Positions 1 to 9,691 of a stretch of 64,000 bases of DNA are shown here, piece by piece; positions within the stretch are counted from its first letter, which is position 1, and every line of letters begins with the position of its first letter. Location of the stretch: the NCBI GenBank assembly GCA_002633275.1, contig NWBO01000141.1, positions 1 to 64,000 of the forward strand. Reading direction: 5' to 3'. Origin of the DNA: Bacteroidales bacterium Phil12. Its GTDB lineage: Bacteria > Bacteroidota > Bacteroidia > Bacteroidales > P3. Under the pieces are notes generated by a model. It ran no database searches and was not told where the DNA came from. It saw only the letters and a program-made list of their open reading frames with translations. Position numbers and translations under genes: made by a program.

Positions 1-97
1 AATAAAAACCCGCAAAAATATATTCTTCTTTATTTTTTGCTTTTCGTTTTCCTACCCATATATATCTCACTCAAATTTACTTATTAACATAACGAAC

Positions 98-181
98 AAA
101 ATATTCAATGATACCGATAAAATAATCATTAACATTATTTTGACGATGTGAGACACTATTTTTACTTATAGAGACAATAGC
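98..181. repeat. 21-bp-period array, four units
   Basis: Units start at 98, 119, 140 and 161, each exactly 21 bp, with AAAATA-type left ends and CACTATT-type right ends. The unit at 119 closely resembles the unit at 16667 inside the C25 protease gene. A weaker fifth unit may follow to 202. This is one of about thirteen arrays of the family in the window. Confidence 0.6.
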
Positions 182-352
182 GTAAAAACGTGTTGTAGTT
201 TACCTAAATCCGAAACTTTGAATTTGCAAAACAATAATAATGTGATGATGACTTTACTAAAAACATTACAAACAATAAAGATAAATTGGATAGAAGAGAA
301 TAACAAATTACCTAATAAAAACAATATTGACTATTCAAAATTTAAGAAATAA
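152..352 (+). other. Short open frame, possible gene remnant
   Basis: The frame is open from just after a stop at 149-151 to a TAA at 350-352. Met codons at 245 and 248 would give about 35 residues rich in Lys, Asn and Ile. The upstream part of the frame runs through the 21-bp array. I do not recognise a family. It could be the tail of a decayed gene or chance; there is no promoter or clear start. Confidence 0.2.
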
Positions 353-386
353 AACAATCTTTGATATCTTGCTTGTATAGATAAAT

Positions 387-484
387 AAAAAAGAAAGTAT
401 TCCCGAACTTGTAGGAATATGCTTTCAAGAGAAATTATTGTTAATGTAAGCGTATAAATCACTCACCAAATGTATGCAAATATA
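387..484 (-). ncRNA. Candidate small transcript with intrinsic terminator
   Basis: On the reverse strand TATATTTG (477-484) matches the -7 consensus. About 50 bases downstream a hairpin pairs GAAAG/CTTTC and ATTCC/GGAAT (393-403 with 414-426) and is followed by six T (387-392). Start would be near 470, giving roughly 85 nt. There is no good -33 element and no open frame, so this is a weak inference. Confidence 0.22.
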
Positions 485-605
485 AAACGTTGAGGTTAGC
501 GTCTAAAACGCTTAACAAAGCGTTCAAAGTTACACGAAATCATAAGTCAAGGTAAAATTAAAGGGGCATAGTACTTATAATATCCAGTTGAAATAATTTT
601 TGAAA

Positions 606-636
606 CAAAAAAGGTGGAGTTATAAAACTCCACCTT
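606..636 (-). terminator. Intrinsic terminator of the giant adhesin gene
   Basis: An 11-bp perfect stem (AAGGTGGAGTT at 611-621 with its complement at 626-636, loop of 4) lies 23 bases past the reverse-strand stop codon. In that direction it is followed by TTTTTTGTTTC. Confidence 0.8.
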
Positions 637-658
637 TGAAAATTGAAAACTCGTTTGA

Positions 659-3600
659 TTATTTCTTAATCAATGTAGTTGTTTTGTTGATACCCTCGCC
701 CATTACTCTTACGTAATATACACCGCTTGCATATCTTTCGCTATTGATTGTTATTGTCTCAACGCCGTCAGATACATTTACATCGTCAATTACTCGACCA
801 TTAACATCAGTTACAATTAATCTTGCTCTTCCGTTAATGCCCTTAATCTCCAATGTCGCATTATCTGTCGTTGGGTTAGGATATACTTTAACACTTAATT
901 CGTTCTCAACATCTGTTAAACCACTTTGGTCTTCCAATGTCTTAAATGTTGCTGTTGCAGCCTCTGACATCTTTCCGTCGCCACAGATACTACGTACCTT
1001 GACTGTGTAAGTCGTGTTTGCCGTTAAGTCTGAACAAGCATAGGATTTAGCAGATACATTTACAGGGGCTTTATCGCCAACAGTTACTTCGTAAGTCTCT
1101 GCCGTGCCCTCCCAACTGATAACTGCTGTTGTTTGTGTTATCTCATTTGTAGTTACATTCGTAGGTGCATCGCAGTCCTCGGACGGTTCTGCATCGGTTG
1201 TGAAGTTAATGCTTTCCCACTCACTCGTTAGACCATTACCACAGTTTGCACGTACTTTCGCTGTGTAGGTCGTACTTGCTGTCAAGTTGTTGAATGTATG
1301 AGAAGTTGTCGTTACATTTACAGAAGTGTTGTTGCCTAACTGTACATCGTATGATGCAGCATCACCATTCCAAGTCAAGATAACTGAATTGTAAGTTGGT
1401 GTTACAGTCAAGTTCGTTACTTTTTCGCATGTAGGCTGTTCTTCTTCCTCTGTTGTGAATGTTACTGTTACCCAATCGGAAGTTGTTTCGCCACAATTTG
1501 CACGTACCTTTGCAGTGTAAGATGTTCCTGCCGTTAGATTATCAAACGTATAAGTTGTTGCAGTTACATTTACAGAAGCGTTGTTGCCTAATTGTACATC
1601 GTATGATGCAGCACTGCCTGCCCAGGTAATGGTTGCAGATGTTTGCGTCTTAGATGTTACTGTCAATGATGTAGGTACATCGCAAGGCTGTGGTGTTTCG
1701 CCATCTACCTTGTTGAAGATAACAAGATCATCAACTTTTACACCCATAGCATCTTTGGCAATCATACGGAAGTTCAATTGATACGTAGCACTCTTGTTAG
1801 GTAATGCCAATGTGTCATCAACAAACACAGAAGAAGGTGTAGTGTAGTCAGCCAATATTTTCCAATCATCTGTTTCGGAAGTACGATAGAATACTTTCAA
1901 TTCTTCCGAATAAATAGTCTCATATGGTTTTTGCATGTGTTTGAACGCCACATAAGGATTTGTTACTCCGGTCAAATCAAATATAGGGGTAATGGCATCA
2001 CTTGAATCATTGCTGGAATAAAAAGAATGATATAAAGCTCCTTCTGAAATTGACCAAGACTTGTTACCAGTTGAAGACAAAATCCAACAATCAAGGGCAT
2101 CTGAGGTAGAGAAGTCTTCTAACCAATATGTGGTGTTGGTTACAGTTATAACATCACATGCTGTCTTGAAAGTGTAAGTGTCGGAAATAGTGTTATCTCC
2201 TTCGGTACATACACTTTCCACATAATATTCGTATGTAGAAGCAGCTGTAAGATTTGAGATAGATGCGACACCATCAACAGCGACAACCATAGAGTAATCA
2301 TCGGTAGAACCGCTTAGTCTGTAATATACATTATAATTCAAATCAGGATTTGCATCGTTCAATGTGATTATTACACTTGTTGATGTGCTTGTAAATGAAG
2401 TGTTTTTGATTTTAGCACAACTTGGCATCTTCTCCAATGTTAAATTGTCAAGGGCAATGTTAGCAGAGTTATTGGATGTTACACTGAATGCAATATAAGT
2501 TCCTGAGCCTTCGTATCCATTTAATGCGATTTCATATTTCGTATAATCACTCGTTAAGTCTATTGTTTCCACCGATGTGAAGGTCGTCTTGTCAGTAGGA
2601 TCTGTCATAACACCGATATCTAAACTTCCAGTATAGTAAGAATAAGTTTTTTTAGCGTATAATGTTAATTGTAATGAATTAACTGGAAGAGAAGCATCTA
2701 TTTCTCTCATAGCAACTATACCGTCGTTGCCACCGACGAAGTACAGACAATTCGAGCCTTGATAAGGATAATAATTATAAACATATGGATTATTGTTTGC
2801 AGTTATTCTTTGCCAACAACTTGGTAAAAGATATGATGATGAGCCTACTGTGTTATCGGATTCAAAATCCCAAGTCATAGGCAACATATCTTCGGTGATT
2901 GCAGTACAAGGCGTACGGAATGTAATACTTGTGGTTTCGTCAGCTTCGGTTTCTATATCTCCGCATATAGATGTAACAGTCGCTGTATAAACGGTATTGC
3001 TTTCCAAATCTGATAGGTCATAAGAGTTTGCATTTATACCGTCTTCATTAATAATTACAGTATTCGCAGCGTCTTTGACAACAATACTGAACTCGGAAGC
3101 GGAAGATGTCCAACTCAATGTTGCCGAATTTGTTGTTAGATTGTCTATTGTTAAGTCATTAGGTTCTATACAATCAGGAGAAAGTTTAACAACAATGTCA
3201 TCTATTGTATAATAGTACCAAGAAGTTCCCAGATTAGGATTATTATGACGGAATGCCAATCTTACACCTTCCGTTGTTTGTGGCAATTGGTCGGCATACA
3301 TACCAAGATCGACTTTGCAAAGAGTCCAAGAAATCATATTCTTTGGCCAAGACTTCAATACAACAAATGTTGAAGAATCCGTTAAATCTGTTAAATAACC
3401 GAATTCCAAATCTCCGGATTTTATTGAATTTTCTGCTTTTGCATAGAATTGTACTCTAAGAGTTGATAAATCATTTGTAAATACAGGCATTGCTACCATT
3501 GGTTGCTTACATTCTGAGGAAGAAGCTTTCAACGCGAAGGAGTAACTACCAGTCTTACCACCGGAATATGTTGCTGCCTTTGTATTTGTTCCATCAACAA

Positions 3601-6600
3601 CGGTAGTCCAACAATCAGGGAATATATTTGCTGCTCCGTATTCAAAACCTTCCGTGTAAGTGTAATCTTCCGAGATTGTATATGATCCGCAAAGAGTTTT
3701 GAATGAATAAGTCGTAGCATCCGTTGTGGAACCGTCATCACAAATGCTGGTTATACTTACGGTATATATAGTATTGCCTGTAAGATTTGTCAAATCATAA
3801 GAAGTTTCACTATAATTTTCTTCCGAAGCAATTTCTGTGTCAGCAGCATCTTTTATGACAATGTTGAAAGCAGAAGCATTGGAAGCCCAAGATATTGTAG
3901 CGGAAGTTTCGGTTATATCCGTTGCAGTAATTGCACCAGCTTCCGAACAAGCAGGTATCAGACTTACAACCAAACTGTCAATTCCCCAAGACCAATAGGA
4001 GGTGCTGGTATAAACTTCTCTTAGAGCCAAAGTAACGCTACCTGCATTTTCCAATTGTTCGGAATAATTGTTCAAATCGGTTTTGCAAAGAGCCCAAGTA
4101 GTCTGTGTTTTTGGCCATGAATTCAAAGCAACGAATGATGTAGGATCGTTTAAATCTGTTATGTATCCCAATTCCAAATCACCACCATTGTTACCTTCCG
4201 ACTTACCATAAAACTGAACTCTAAGGGTTGATAAATCGTTTGTGAATTGCGGCAACGCTACTATTGATTTAGGACTTGCAGTATTAGATGTTATTTTAAG
4301 AGCTTTTGTGCCTGAATAAACATAGTTTGATTCATTTGTAACTTTTATCTGATATGCAGTAGCCTCAGTCACAACCTCCCAACACTCTACACGTTCTCCA
4401 TTATTATACGTTTCAAAATCTTGTACATAGTTATTTTCGTCATCAATTGTGATTGCAGCACAAGGTGTCTTGAATTTGATTGTATCAGAGGTTTTGGTCG
4501 TTTCGTCTGCACAAGTATTTTTAACATATACTTCATATTCGGTGATTGCTTCCAAGTCCGTTAAAGAAGCAGTCAGATCATCAACAGTTGCTTCCGACCA
4601 ATTCATAGAAGATGTTTTCTTGTAATAAACGGTGAAATCCTTTTGCGAACCTACGGCTGTCCAAGAAAGAGTCGCTGACTCTGCTGTAACATTAGTAACA
4701 TTCAAATTACGCGCTTTGTCGCAATCAGGAATCAAATCAACAGATACGTCATCAATGTACCAACTATAAGAATTAGCGTTGTCATGATTGAATACGATGT
4801 ATATGTTTTCACCTTCTATTGTAGCTTGATCGAAATCAACAGCCTCTTCAAAATAATTAGCAGACGGATATTGTGTTGCAGATTTTTCCCAAACATAAAC
4901 TATGTCTGCCGTGTCTGCCATATCCAAAGAATTTGTAAGACCGACTCTCATTCTACCGTAGGAACTTTCGGTACCTGAAGGTTTTGAATGGAAAGTAAGT
5001 CTTAGAGTATTAATATCATCTGTAAAGCGAGGAAGGGCGATTATGGTGTTATTACCGGAATAGGTATAGAAATACATGCTTTTTTGCCCTGTATTTCCAT
5101 TATAAGTACTAATGTTAGGATAAGAAGCATTAGTATTAAGTTTTGTCCAGCAATAGTACAATGAAGTTGCATTCAAATCTTCAAACGAAGTCTCCCAAGG
5201 GATAGACATTGCCGAACAATGAGTATGGAATAAAGTACTAACAGGGTCTGTTAAACCTCCGTCTTCGCATACACCTGTAACTGTCGCGATATAAGATGTA
5301 TTGCTTGTTAAATTTTCAATGGCAATGGTGTTCTCGGAAACATTTGTTTCATTCATAACCACGTCATTTGTGCCTTCAACAACCACTTTAACGTTATATG
5401 AAGAAGCATCACCGTTCCAAGTAATGTTTGCGGAAGTCTCTTCAATATCGGAAACGACTAATCCACTCGGATCCGAACAAGACGGGATTAATCCTACGGA
5501 TAACGAGTCTATATAATAAGAAAGACTCGAATAACCAGTATATCCAGGCTTGTTATGACGAATCGCCAAGTATTTATCAGAACTTTCATCGGCAGAGATG
5601 GATTCCGAAAAGTCAGACATATTTATTTTGAGAAGTTTCCAACTACCACCTACTTCCGATGCCGTGTAAGATTTCAATATCACGAACGAAGAAGTATCGT
5701 TTAAATCCGTTAGATAACCCAATTGTAAATCCCCACAAGAATAAGTAGAACTTGCTTGCGCATAGAATGATAATCTCAGAGTTTCCAAATCATTGGAGAA
5801 TTTTGGAAGAGCATACATTGGTTGAGTAGTTCCGTTTGAGCCATAATCTTGGTAAGGAATATATAGATAGAATGACTTATAACCGGATTTAGCATCGGAA
5901 GAAACAACACCACTGCTATAATAACTGGAAGAAACAGGTGTCATATTCGTCCAACAATCAGGAGTTGCACCAGTGCTCGTGGCGTAAGTTTCAAAATCTT
6001 CAATATATTTGTCGTTATCTGTAATTGTAATTTCATCAGGGCAAGTTGTTTTAAACTTGATTGGATTGCTGGCTATATTTTCAGCACAAACCACTTCTAC
6101 ATATGCATCATACATGGTAACAGGACTCAGATCTGTTAAGGTTGTTGTAGGGGCATTATTTACAATTTGAGTTTGATATTCCGTATCGGTCGTTTTTTTG
6201 TAATAAACCACCCAAGAGGTGTTGTTATCGGATTGTTGCCATGTAAGAGTAGCTGTTGTTGTCTCTGGTGTAGCAGCCAATTTTGTTGGTTTTGCACACT
6301 CTGGAATAACTTCCAATGTAACGTCATCAATATACCAAGATGAGTAAGTACCACCGCTTATATATTTGATTGCTGGGTAATAAACAGCATCGGCATCAGC
6401 AGTAAAATCTTCAAGAGTATTGAAAGGAGTTATCATTTCATCATAAATCGGATCTGACCAATCAGTGGCAGGATACTCTTGGACAACAACAAATGTTGAA
6501 GTATCTGTAACATCTGTAACAAAACCAACCTGCAATTTACCATAAGATGCAGTATTATCATAAGGTTTTGCCCAAGCAACAAGTTGCAATTCTGTAATGT

Positions 6601-9208
6601 CTCCCTGATAACCATTTAAGGTTATCATAAGTGAGCTTGAATTACCGTTTGAAAAATACATATCTTTTGAACCTGTTCTTGCATTAGAGTTATAGACATT
6701 CGGATATACAGTAGAACCGGATGTGTTGGCAATAGGAGCAGACCAACAATTAGGCATAAGACCTATTGTTTCATCTTCAAATCCATTGAAGTAAGGAAGA
6801 TCTTCCATCGTCAAATTTATACAAAGAGTTGTGAAAGGTACTATATCCTTTGACATAAGGACACTTTCATCACATACAGTTGCTACCTTTACTTCATAAT
6901 TTATTCCGGGATCTAAATTGTTCAATGTATAAGTGGTTGCAGTTGCAGTTTCTTCCGTCCATTCTGTTTCGTTTGTTTTCTTATAATATACCGTCCATTC
7001 TGTTGCAACATCTCCATATTGCGACCAAGATACTTCTGCTGAAGTCGTAGTTATTTCATTTACTACGATATTTTCGGGAGCAGGACATTCAGGTATTTTT
7101 TGCAAAATTATATCATCAACATACCAAGCATATTGACTACTATTTGAAAGGTATTTAATAGCCGGGTAATATATTACACCGTCTTCAATTTCAAAATCTA
7201 AATTGTTGAATTTTACTTCGTATAAGTTATAATTTGAATTTGGTAAATCTTTTGCAGCTATGGTTTGTGCAACGTGGAATGTTGATGTATCATTCAAATC
7301 AGTTAAAACACCTATTTGAACTTGTCCGTAGTAATAACTATTACTTCCCGGTTTTATGTATGCAGCCAATTGCAAATCTTTTATATTGCCCTGATAACCA
7401 TGCAAGGCTACCATATTACCATTGTAATATGAACTATAAAGTCTCATATACTTACTTCCATTGTGTGCAACGGAAGAATTATTGATAATATTAGGATATT
7501 CGTATCCATAGTATGTTGCTTTTTCCAAAATCGTCCAACAAGCAATATTCATCAAGTTATAAGAAGAAGCGGTCTCTGCTTCAAAATTCATAACATAAGG
7601 CAAAGACTCTTCAACAAGTGCATCGCATGGCGTTTCAAAAGTGATTGTAGCAGTCTCGGTAGCACTACCGTCATCGCAGAAACCTTCGATAGTAACAGTA
7701 TATGTTGTAGAAGCGTTAAGGCCTGATAAATCATATTCGTTGTTGTCAAAAGTAAGACCTATTTCATTCAAAACTGTTTCTCCTTCCGAATTCTTTACCG
7801 TTATGTTGAAAGTGGCAGCAGTAGAAAGCCATTTAAGTTTTGCAGATGTAGAGGTTATGTTGATTGCTGTAAGGTCAGACGGCTCTGTACAAGCAGGCTC
7901 TAACATAACAGCTAAACTATCTATTGCCCAATAATAATTAGATGATGTTAGGTTACTATTATGACGGATAGCCAAGTTAGGTACACCTTCTGCACTTTGG
8001 AGTTGCTCTGCATAATAAGAAAGATCCACTTTATAGACTTCCCAAGATGTTGTACCAGTTATGCTTTTCAAAGCAACAAAAGAAGAAGCATCTTCTAAGT
8101 CGGTTACATAACCTATTTCCAAACTTCCATAATATGTAGCACTCTCTTTTCTTCCGTAGAACTGAATTCTAAGTTCAGACAAATCATTAGTAAATTGTGG
8201 TAAGGCAATTGTCGGTTTCTGACATGTAGATGTGGCATATATTATAAATCCATTATTACCTTCTTTTTTTTGAGTATTAGAAACGACAGATGGATACAAA
8301 GAAGGTTCTGAAATTACATTCCAGCATAGTGGAACAGTCCCTTTTGTGTAAGCTTCAAAATCTTCTACATAAGTATTATTATCATCAATTGTGTAGAAAT
8401 CACATGCAGTGGCAAAGGTTCCTTCAACCCAATCACTGACATCGTCAGCACCACAATTGGATCTCAATCTGTATTTATAATTTTTACCGGATTGTAATCC
8501 TGAAAGAGAAATAGGTGAAGTTTCAGAAGAAATATTATTTTCATTCCAAGTTTCATCGCTTAAAGCATATTCAAAATCATAATTAGAAGAAGGACCATTG
8601 AATGTTATAGTTCCTGTGGTAGTAGTAAAGTTCGTTACGATACTATTAGGAGTAGGACAGGTAACGATATTCAACGATACATCATCAACAAACACATACG
8701 CTCCATCGTCATCTGTTAGATGAAAAGCAACATATATGTTTTGACCATCATAAGCAGACAAATCTACTTGGTGTAGTGTGAAAATGTCCGTCAAAGGGAT
8801 AGTCTGAACTGATGTAAAGTTTGTAGTATCTGTCGTTTGAGTAGAAACTTCGATCGTTAATATACTATTACTTGCAAAATACGCACTTGAAATTTTAGTA
8901 TAAAAACTTAATACCGTTCCACTTTCGGCAGAAATTTGTGGAGTAATCAAAAAATTACTACACCCATTTGCTGCATAAGAATGTTCAGCAGACTGAGTCC
9001 CACTGTTAGTGGAAGTGGTGGATTTTTGCCACTTGGAAGGCAAAGTTCCTTTGACTTCCCAACCATCGGGAGGGAAAGTTGAACCCTCAAATCCCTCAGA
9101 CAACGAGGTTACTTGCGAGTATCCGCTTAACGACAGCAATATAGTCAAAAGCAGACAAAGAATCTGGAAATTTCCTTTACGCACAGTCCGTACAAGGATT
9201 GGATACAA
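659..9208 (-). CDS. Giant T9SS-secreted multidomain adhesin (anchor-J and FN3 repeats)
   Basis: A continuous frame of 2849 residues. A hydrophobic signal segment (residues about 14-31, ending SGYSQ) is followed by about ten 150-200-residue domains opening with a Phe-Glu motif and a later Cys-Trp, like choice-of-anchor-J/cleaved-adhesin modules. These alternate with about twelve fibronectin type III domains (each starts Cys-x-x-Pro/Ala, ends near an SICxD-type motif). Three FN3 run consecutively near residues 2500-2760. The last 80 residues are a T9SS type A sorting domain (VYPNPTTDNATLEI, then GVYYVRV), so export by T9SS and surface attachment are expected. The frame offers only TTG (9208) as a start. 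The natural start is ATG at 9263 (second ATG 9251), one base out of frame across a G10 run. A promoter lies at 9322-9352. Likely role is surface adhesion or substrate binding; the ligand is unknown. Confidence 0.85.
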   Translation of the reverse strand: MYPILVRTVRKGNFQILCLLLTILLSLSGYSQVTSLSEGFEGSTFPPDGWEVKGTLPSKWQKSTTSTNSGTQSAEHSYAANGCSNFLITPQISAESGTVLSFYTKISSAYFASNSILTIEVSTQTTDTTNFTSVQTIPLTDIFTLHQVDLSAYDGQNIYVAFHLTDDDGAYVFVDDVSLNIVTCPTPNSIVTNFTTTTGTITFNGPSSNYDFEYALSDETWNENNISSETSPISLSGLQSGKNYKYRLRSNCGADDVSDWVEGTFATACDFYTIDDNNTYVEDFEAYTKGTVPLCWNVISEPSLYPSVVSNTQKKEGNNGFIIYATSTCQKPTIALPQFTNDLSELRIQFYGRKESATYYGSLEIGYVTDLEDASSFVALKSITGTTSWEVYKVDLSYYAEQLQSAEGVPNLAIRHNSNLTSSNYYWAIDSLAVMLEPACTEPSDLTAINITSTSAKLKWLSTAATFNITVKNSEGETVLNEIGLTFDNNEYDLSGLNASTTYTVTIEGFCDDGSATETATITFETPCDALVEESLPYVMNFEAETASSYNLMNIACWTILEKATYYGYEYPNIINNSSVAHNGSKYMRLYSSYYNGNMVALHGYQGNIKDLQLAAYIKPGSNSYYYGQVQIGVLTDLNDTSTFHVAQTIAAKDLPNSNYNLYEVKFNNLDFEIEDGVIYYPAIKYLSNSSQYAWYVDDIILQKIPECPAPENIVVNEITTTSAEVSWSQYGDVATEWTVYYKKTNETEWTEETATATTYTLNNLDPGINYEVKVATVCDESVLMSKDIVPFTTLCINLTMEDLPYFNGFEDETIGLMPNCWSAPIANTSGSTVYPNVYNSNARTGSKDMYFSNGNSSSLMITLNGYQGDITELQLVAWAKPYDNTASYGKLQVGFVTDVTDTSTFVVVQEYPATDWSDPIYDEMITPFNTLEDFTADADAVYYPAIKYISGGTYSSWYIDDVTLEVIPECAKPTKLAATPETTTATLTWQQSDNNTSWVVYYKKTTDTEYQTQIVNNAPTTTLTDLSPVTMYDAYVEVVCAENIASNPIKFKTTCPDEITITDNDKYIEDFETYATSTGATPDCWTNMTPVSSSYYSSGVVSSDAKSGYKSFYLYIPYQDYGSNGTTQPMYALPKFSNDLETLRLSFYAQASSTYSCGDLQLGYLTDLNDTSSFVILKSYTASEVGGSWKLLKINMSDFSESISADESSDKYLAIRHNKPGYTGYSSLSYYIDSLSVGLIPSCSDPSGLVVSDIEETSANITWNGDASSYNVKVVVEGTNDVVMNETNVSENTIAIENLTSNTSYIATVTGVCEDGGLTDPVSTLFHTHCSAMSIPWETSFEDLNATSLYYCWTKLNTNASYPNISTYNGNTGQKSMYFYTYSGNNTIIALPRFTDDINTLRLTFHSKPSGTESSYGRMRVGLTNSLDMADTADIVYVWEKSATQYPSANYFEEAVDFDQATIEGENIYIVFNHDNANSYSWYIDDVSVDLIPDCDKARNLNVTNVTAESATLSWTAVGSQKDFTVYYKKTSSMNWSEATVDDLTASLTDLEAITEYEVYVKNTCADETTKTSDTIKFKTPCAAITIDDENNYVQDFETYNNGERVECWEVVTEATAYQIKVTNESNYVYSGTKALKITSNTASPKSIVALPQFTNDLSTLRVQFYGKSEGNNGGDLELGYITDLNDPTSFVALNSWPKTQTTWALCKTDLNNYSEQLENAGSVTLALREVYTSTSYWSWGIDSLVVSLIPACSEAGAITATDITETSATISWASNASAFNIVIKDAADTEIASEENYSETSYDLTNLTGNTIYTVSITSICDDGSTTDATTYSFKTLCGSYTISEDYTYTEGFEYGAANIFPDCWTTVVDGTNTKAATYSGGKTGSYSFALKASSSECKQPMVAMPVFTNDLSTLRVQFYAKAENSIKSGDLEFGYLTDLTDSSTFVVLKSWPKNMISWTLCKVDLGMYADQLPQTTEGVRLAFRHNNPNLGTSWYYYTIDDIVVKLSPDCIEPNDLTIDNLTTNSATLSWTSSASEFSIVVKDAANTVIINEDGINANSYDLSDLESNTVYTATVTSICGDIETEADETTSITFRTPCTAITEDMLPMTWDFESDNTVGSSSYLLPSCWQRITANNNPYVYNYYPYQGSNCLYFVGGNDGIVAMREIDASLPVNSLQLTLYAKKTYSYYTGSLDIGVMTDPTDKTTFTSVETIDLTSDYTKYEIALNGYEGSGTYIAFSVTSNNSANIALDNLTLEKMPSCAKIKNTSFTSTSTSVIITLNDANPDLNYNVYYRLSGSTDDYSMVVAVDGVASISNLTAASTYEYYVESVCTEGDNTISDTYTFKTACDVITVTNTTYWLEDFSTSDALDCWILSSTGNKSWSISEGALYHSFYSSNDSSDAITPIFDLTGVTNPYVAFKHMQKPYETIYSEELKVFYRTSETDDWKILADYTTPSSVFVDDTLALPNKSATYQLNFRMIAKDAMGVKVDDLVIFNKVDGETPQPCDVPTSLTVTSKTQTSATITWAGSAASYDVQLGNNASVNVTATTYTFDNLTAGTSYTAKVRANCGETTSDWVTVTFTTEEEEQPTCEKVTNLTVTPTYNSVILTWNGDAASYDVQLGNNTSVNVTTTSHTFNNLTASTTYTAKVRANCGNGLTSEWESINFTTDAEPSEDCDAPTNVTTNEITQTTAVISWEGTAETYEVTVGDKAPVNVSAKSYACSDLTANTTYTVKVRSICGDGKMSEAATATFKTLEDQSGLTDVENELSVKVYPNPTTDNATLEIKGINGRARLIVTDVNGRVIDDVNVSDGVETITINSERYASGVYYVRVMGEGINKTTTLIKK

Positions 9209-9212
9209 TCCA

Positions 9213-9222
9213 CCCCCCCCCC
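9213..9222 (-). repeat. Poly-G tract (G10) between start codon and signal peptide
   Basis: Ten consecutive C on the + strand, so ten G in the adhesin mRNA. From ATG 9263 the reading is MKKHMISKRNSADKGGG and then 11 further codons to a TAA at 9177-9179. With nine (or twelve) G the same ATG would continue into the 2849-residue frame and its signal peptide. Homopolymer slippage would therefore switch the gene on and off; a miscalled run length would look the same. Confidence 0.8.
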
Positions 9223-9321
9223 TTGTCGGCTGAATTTCGTTTGGAGATCATGTGTTTTTTCATTTTAATAAATTTTATATTAAACATTAAGTTAGTTTGT
9301 CATTATCTGCAAAATGAGGTG

Positions 9322-9352
9322 CAAATATATAAATATTTTCAATATTAGACAA
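9322..9352 (-). promoter_or_regulatory. Promoter of the giant adhesin gene
   Basis: Reverse-strand TTG (9350-9352), 20-base spacer, TATATTTG (9322-9329): both Bacteroidota sigma elements at normal spacing. Predicted start about 9315, leader about 50 nt to ATG 9263. It supports 9263 rather than TTG 9208 as the start. Confidence 0.7.
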
Positions 9353-9542
9353 ATGGAAACTTTACTTTTTTATCGTAATTTTTATTAAATATTTGGTAAT
9401 CACCACCATTATTAGGGTAGTCTTTTTAGTGAAGCATTTGTTTTATCTTGAAATGAATTTTGAGTATAAGCGTGATATTTTTATTGCATATCAAAACAAT
9501 ATAACCATATTTGTTGTCATTTTGCGACTATGTGTTTTCAAA

Positions 9543-9626
9543 AAATTAATATCACCTATTGATGAATTAGTGTTAAACATTAGCGGATTAGTGTGAGTGA
9601 TTATTTTGCTAATGTTTAACACTAAT
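9543..9626. repeat. 21-bp-period array, four units, with 19-bp perfect inverted pair
   Basis: Units start at 9543, 9564, 9585 and 9606. ATTAGTGTTAAACATTAGC (9566-9584) is repeated as its exact reverse complement at 9608-9626, with the third unit as loop. It could act as a terminator for pcm or as an RNA-stabilising hairpin (inference). Confidence 0.8.
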
Positions 9627-9691
9627 TTTTTAATAAATGGAATAAATTTATGCAGTGCTTAAATGAAGACGATAATTGATATAACGGCTGT

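Larger units (their letters stand above)
1..658. other. Left-edge intergenic region
   Basis: No confident gene. The stretch holds a 21-bp-period array (98-181), a short Lys/Asn-rich open frame ending at 352, a reverse-strand hairpin with T-run (387-426), a reverse-strand promoter-like TATATTTG (477-484) and the terminator of the giant adhesin gene (606-636). A second CAAAGTTA (reverse-strand -7-like) lies at 525-532. Confidence 0.6.
9264..9691. other. Intergenic region between pcm and the adhesin
   Basis: Holds the adhesin promoter (9322-9352), a 5' leader of about 50 bases and a four-unit 21-bp array (9543-9626) that can fold into a 19-bp perfect stem past the end of pcm. No gene is seen; small open frames on the + strand here lack support. 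Confidence 0.6.

Noticed and set aside
9543-9626. CRISPR array
   Set aside because: Units are directly adjacent without unique spacers, the repeats are imperfect and short, and no cas genes are in the window.
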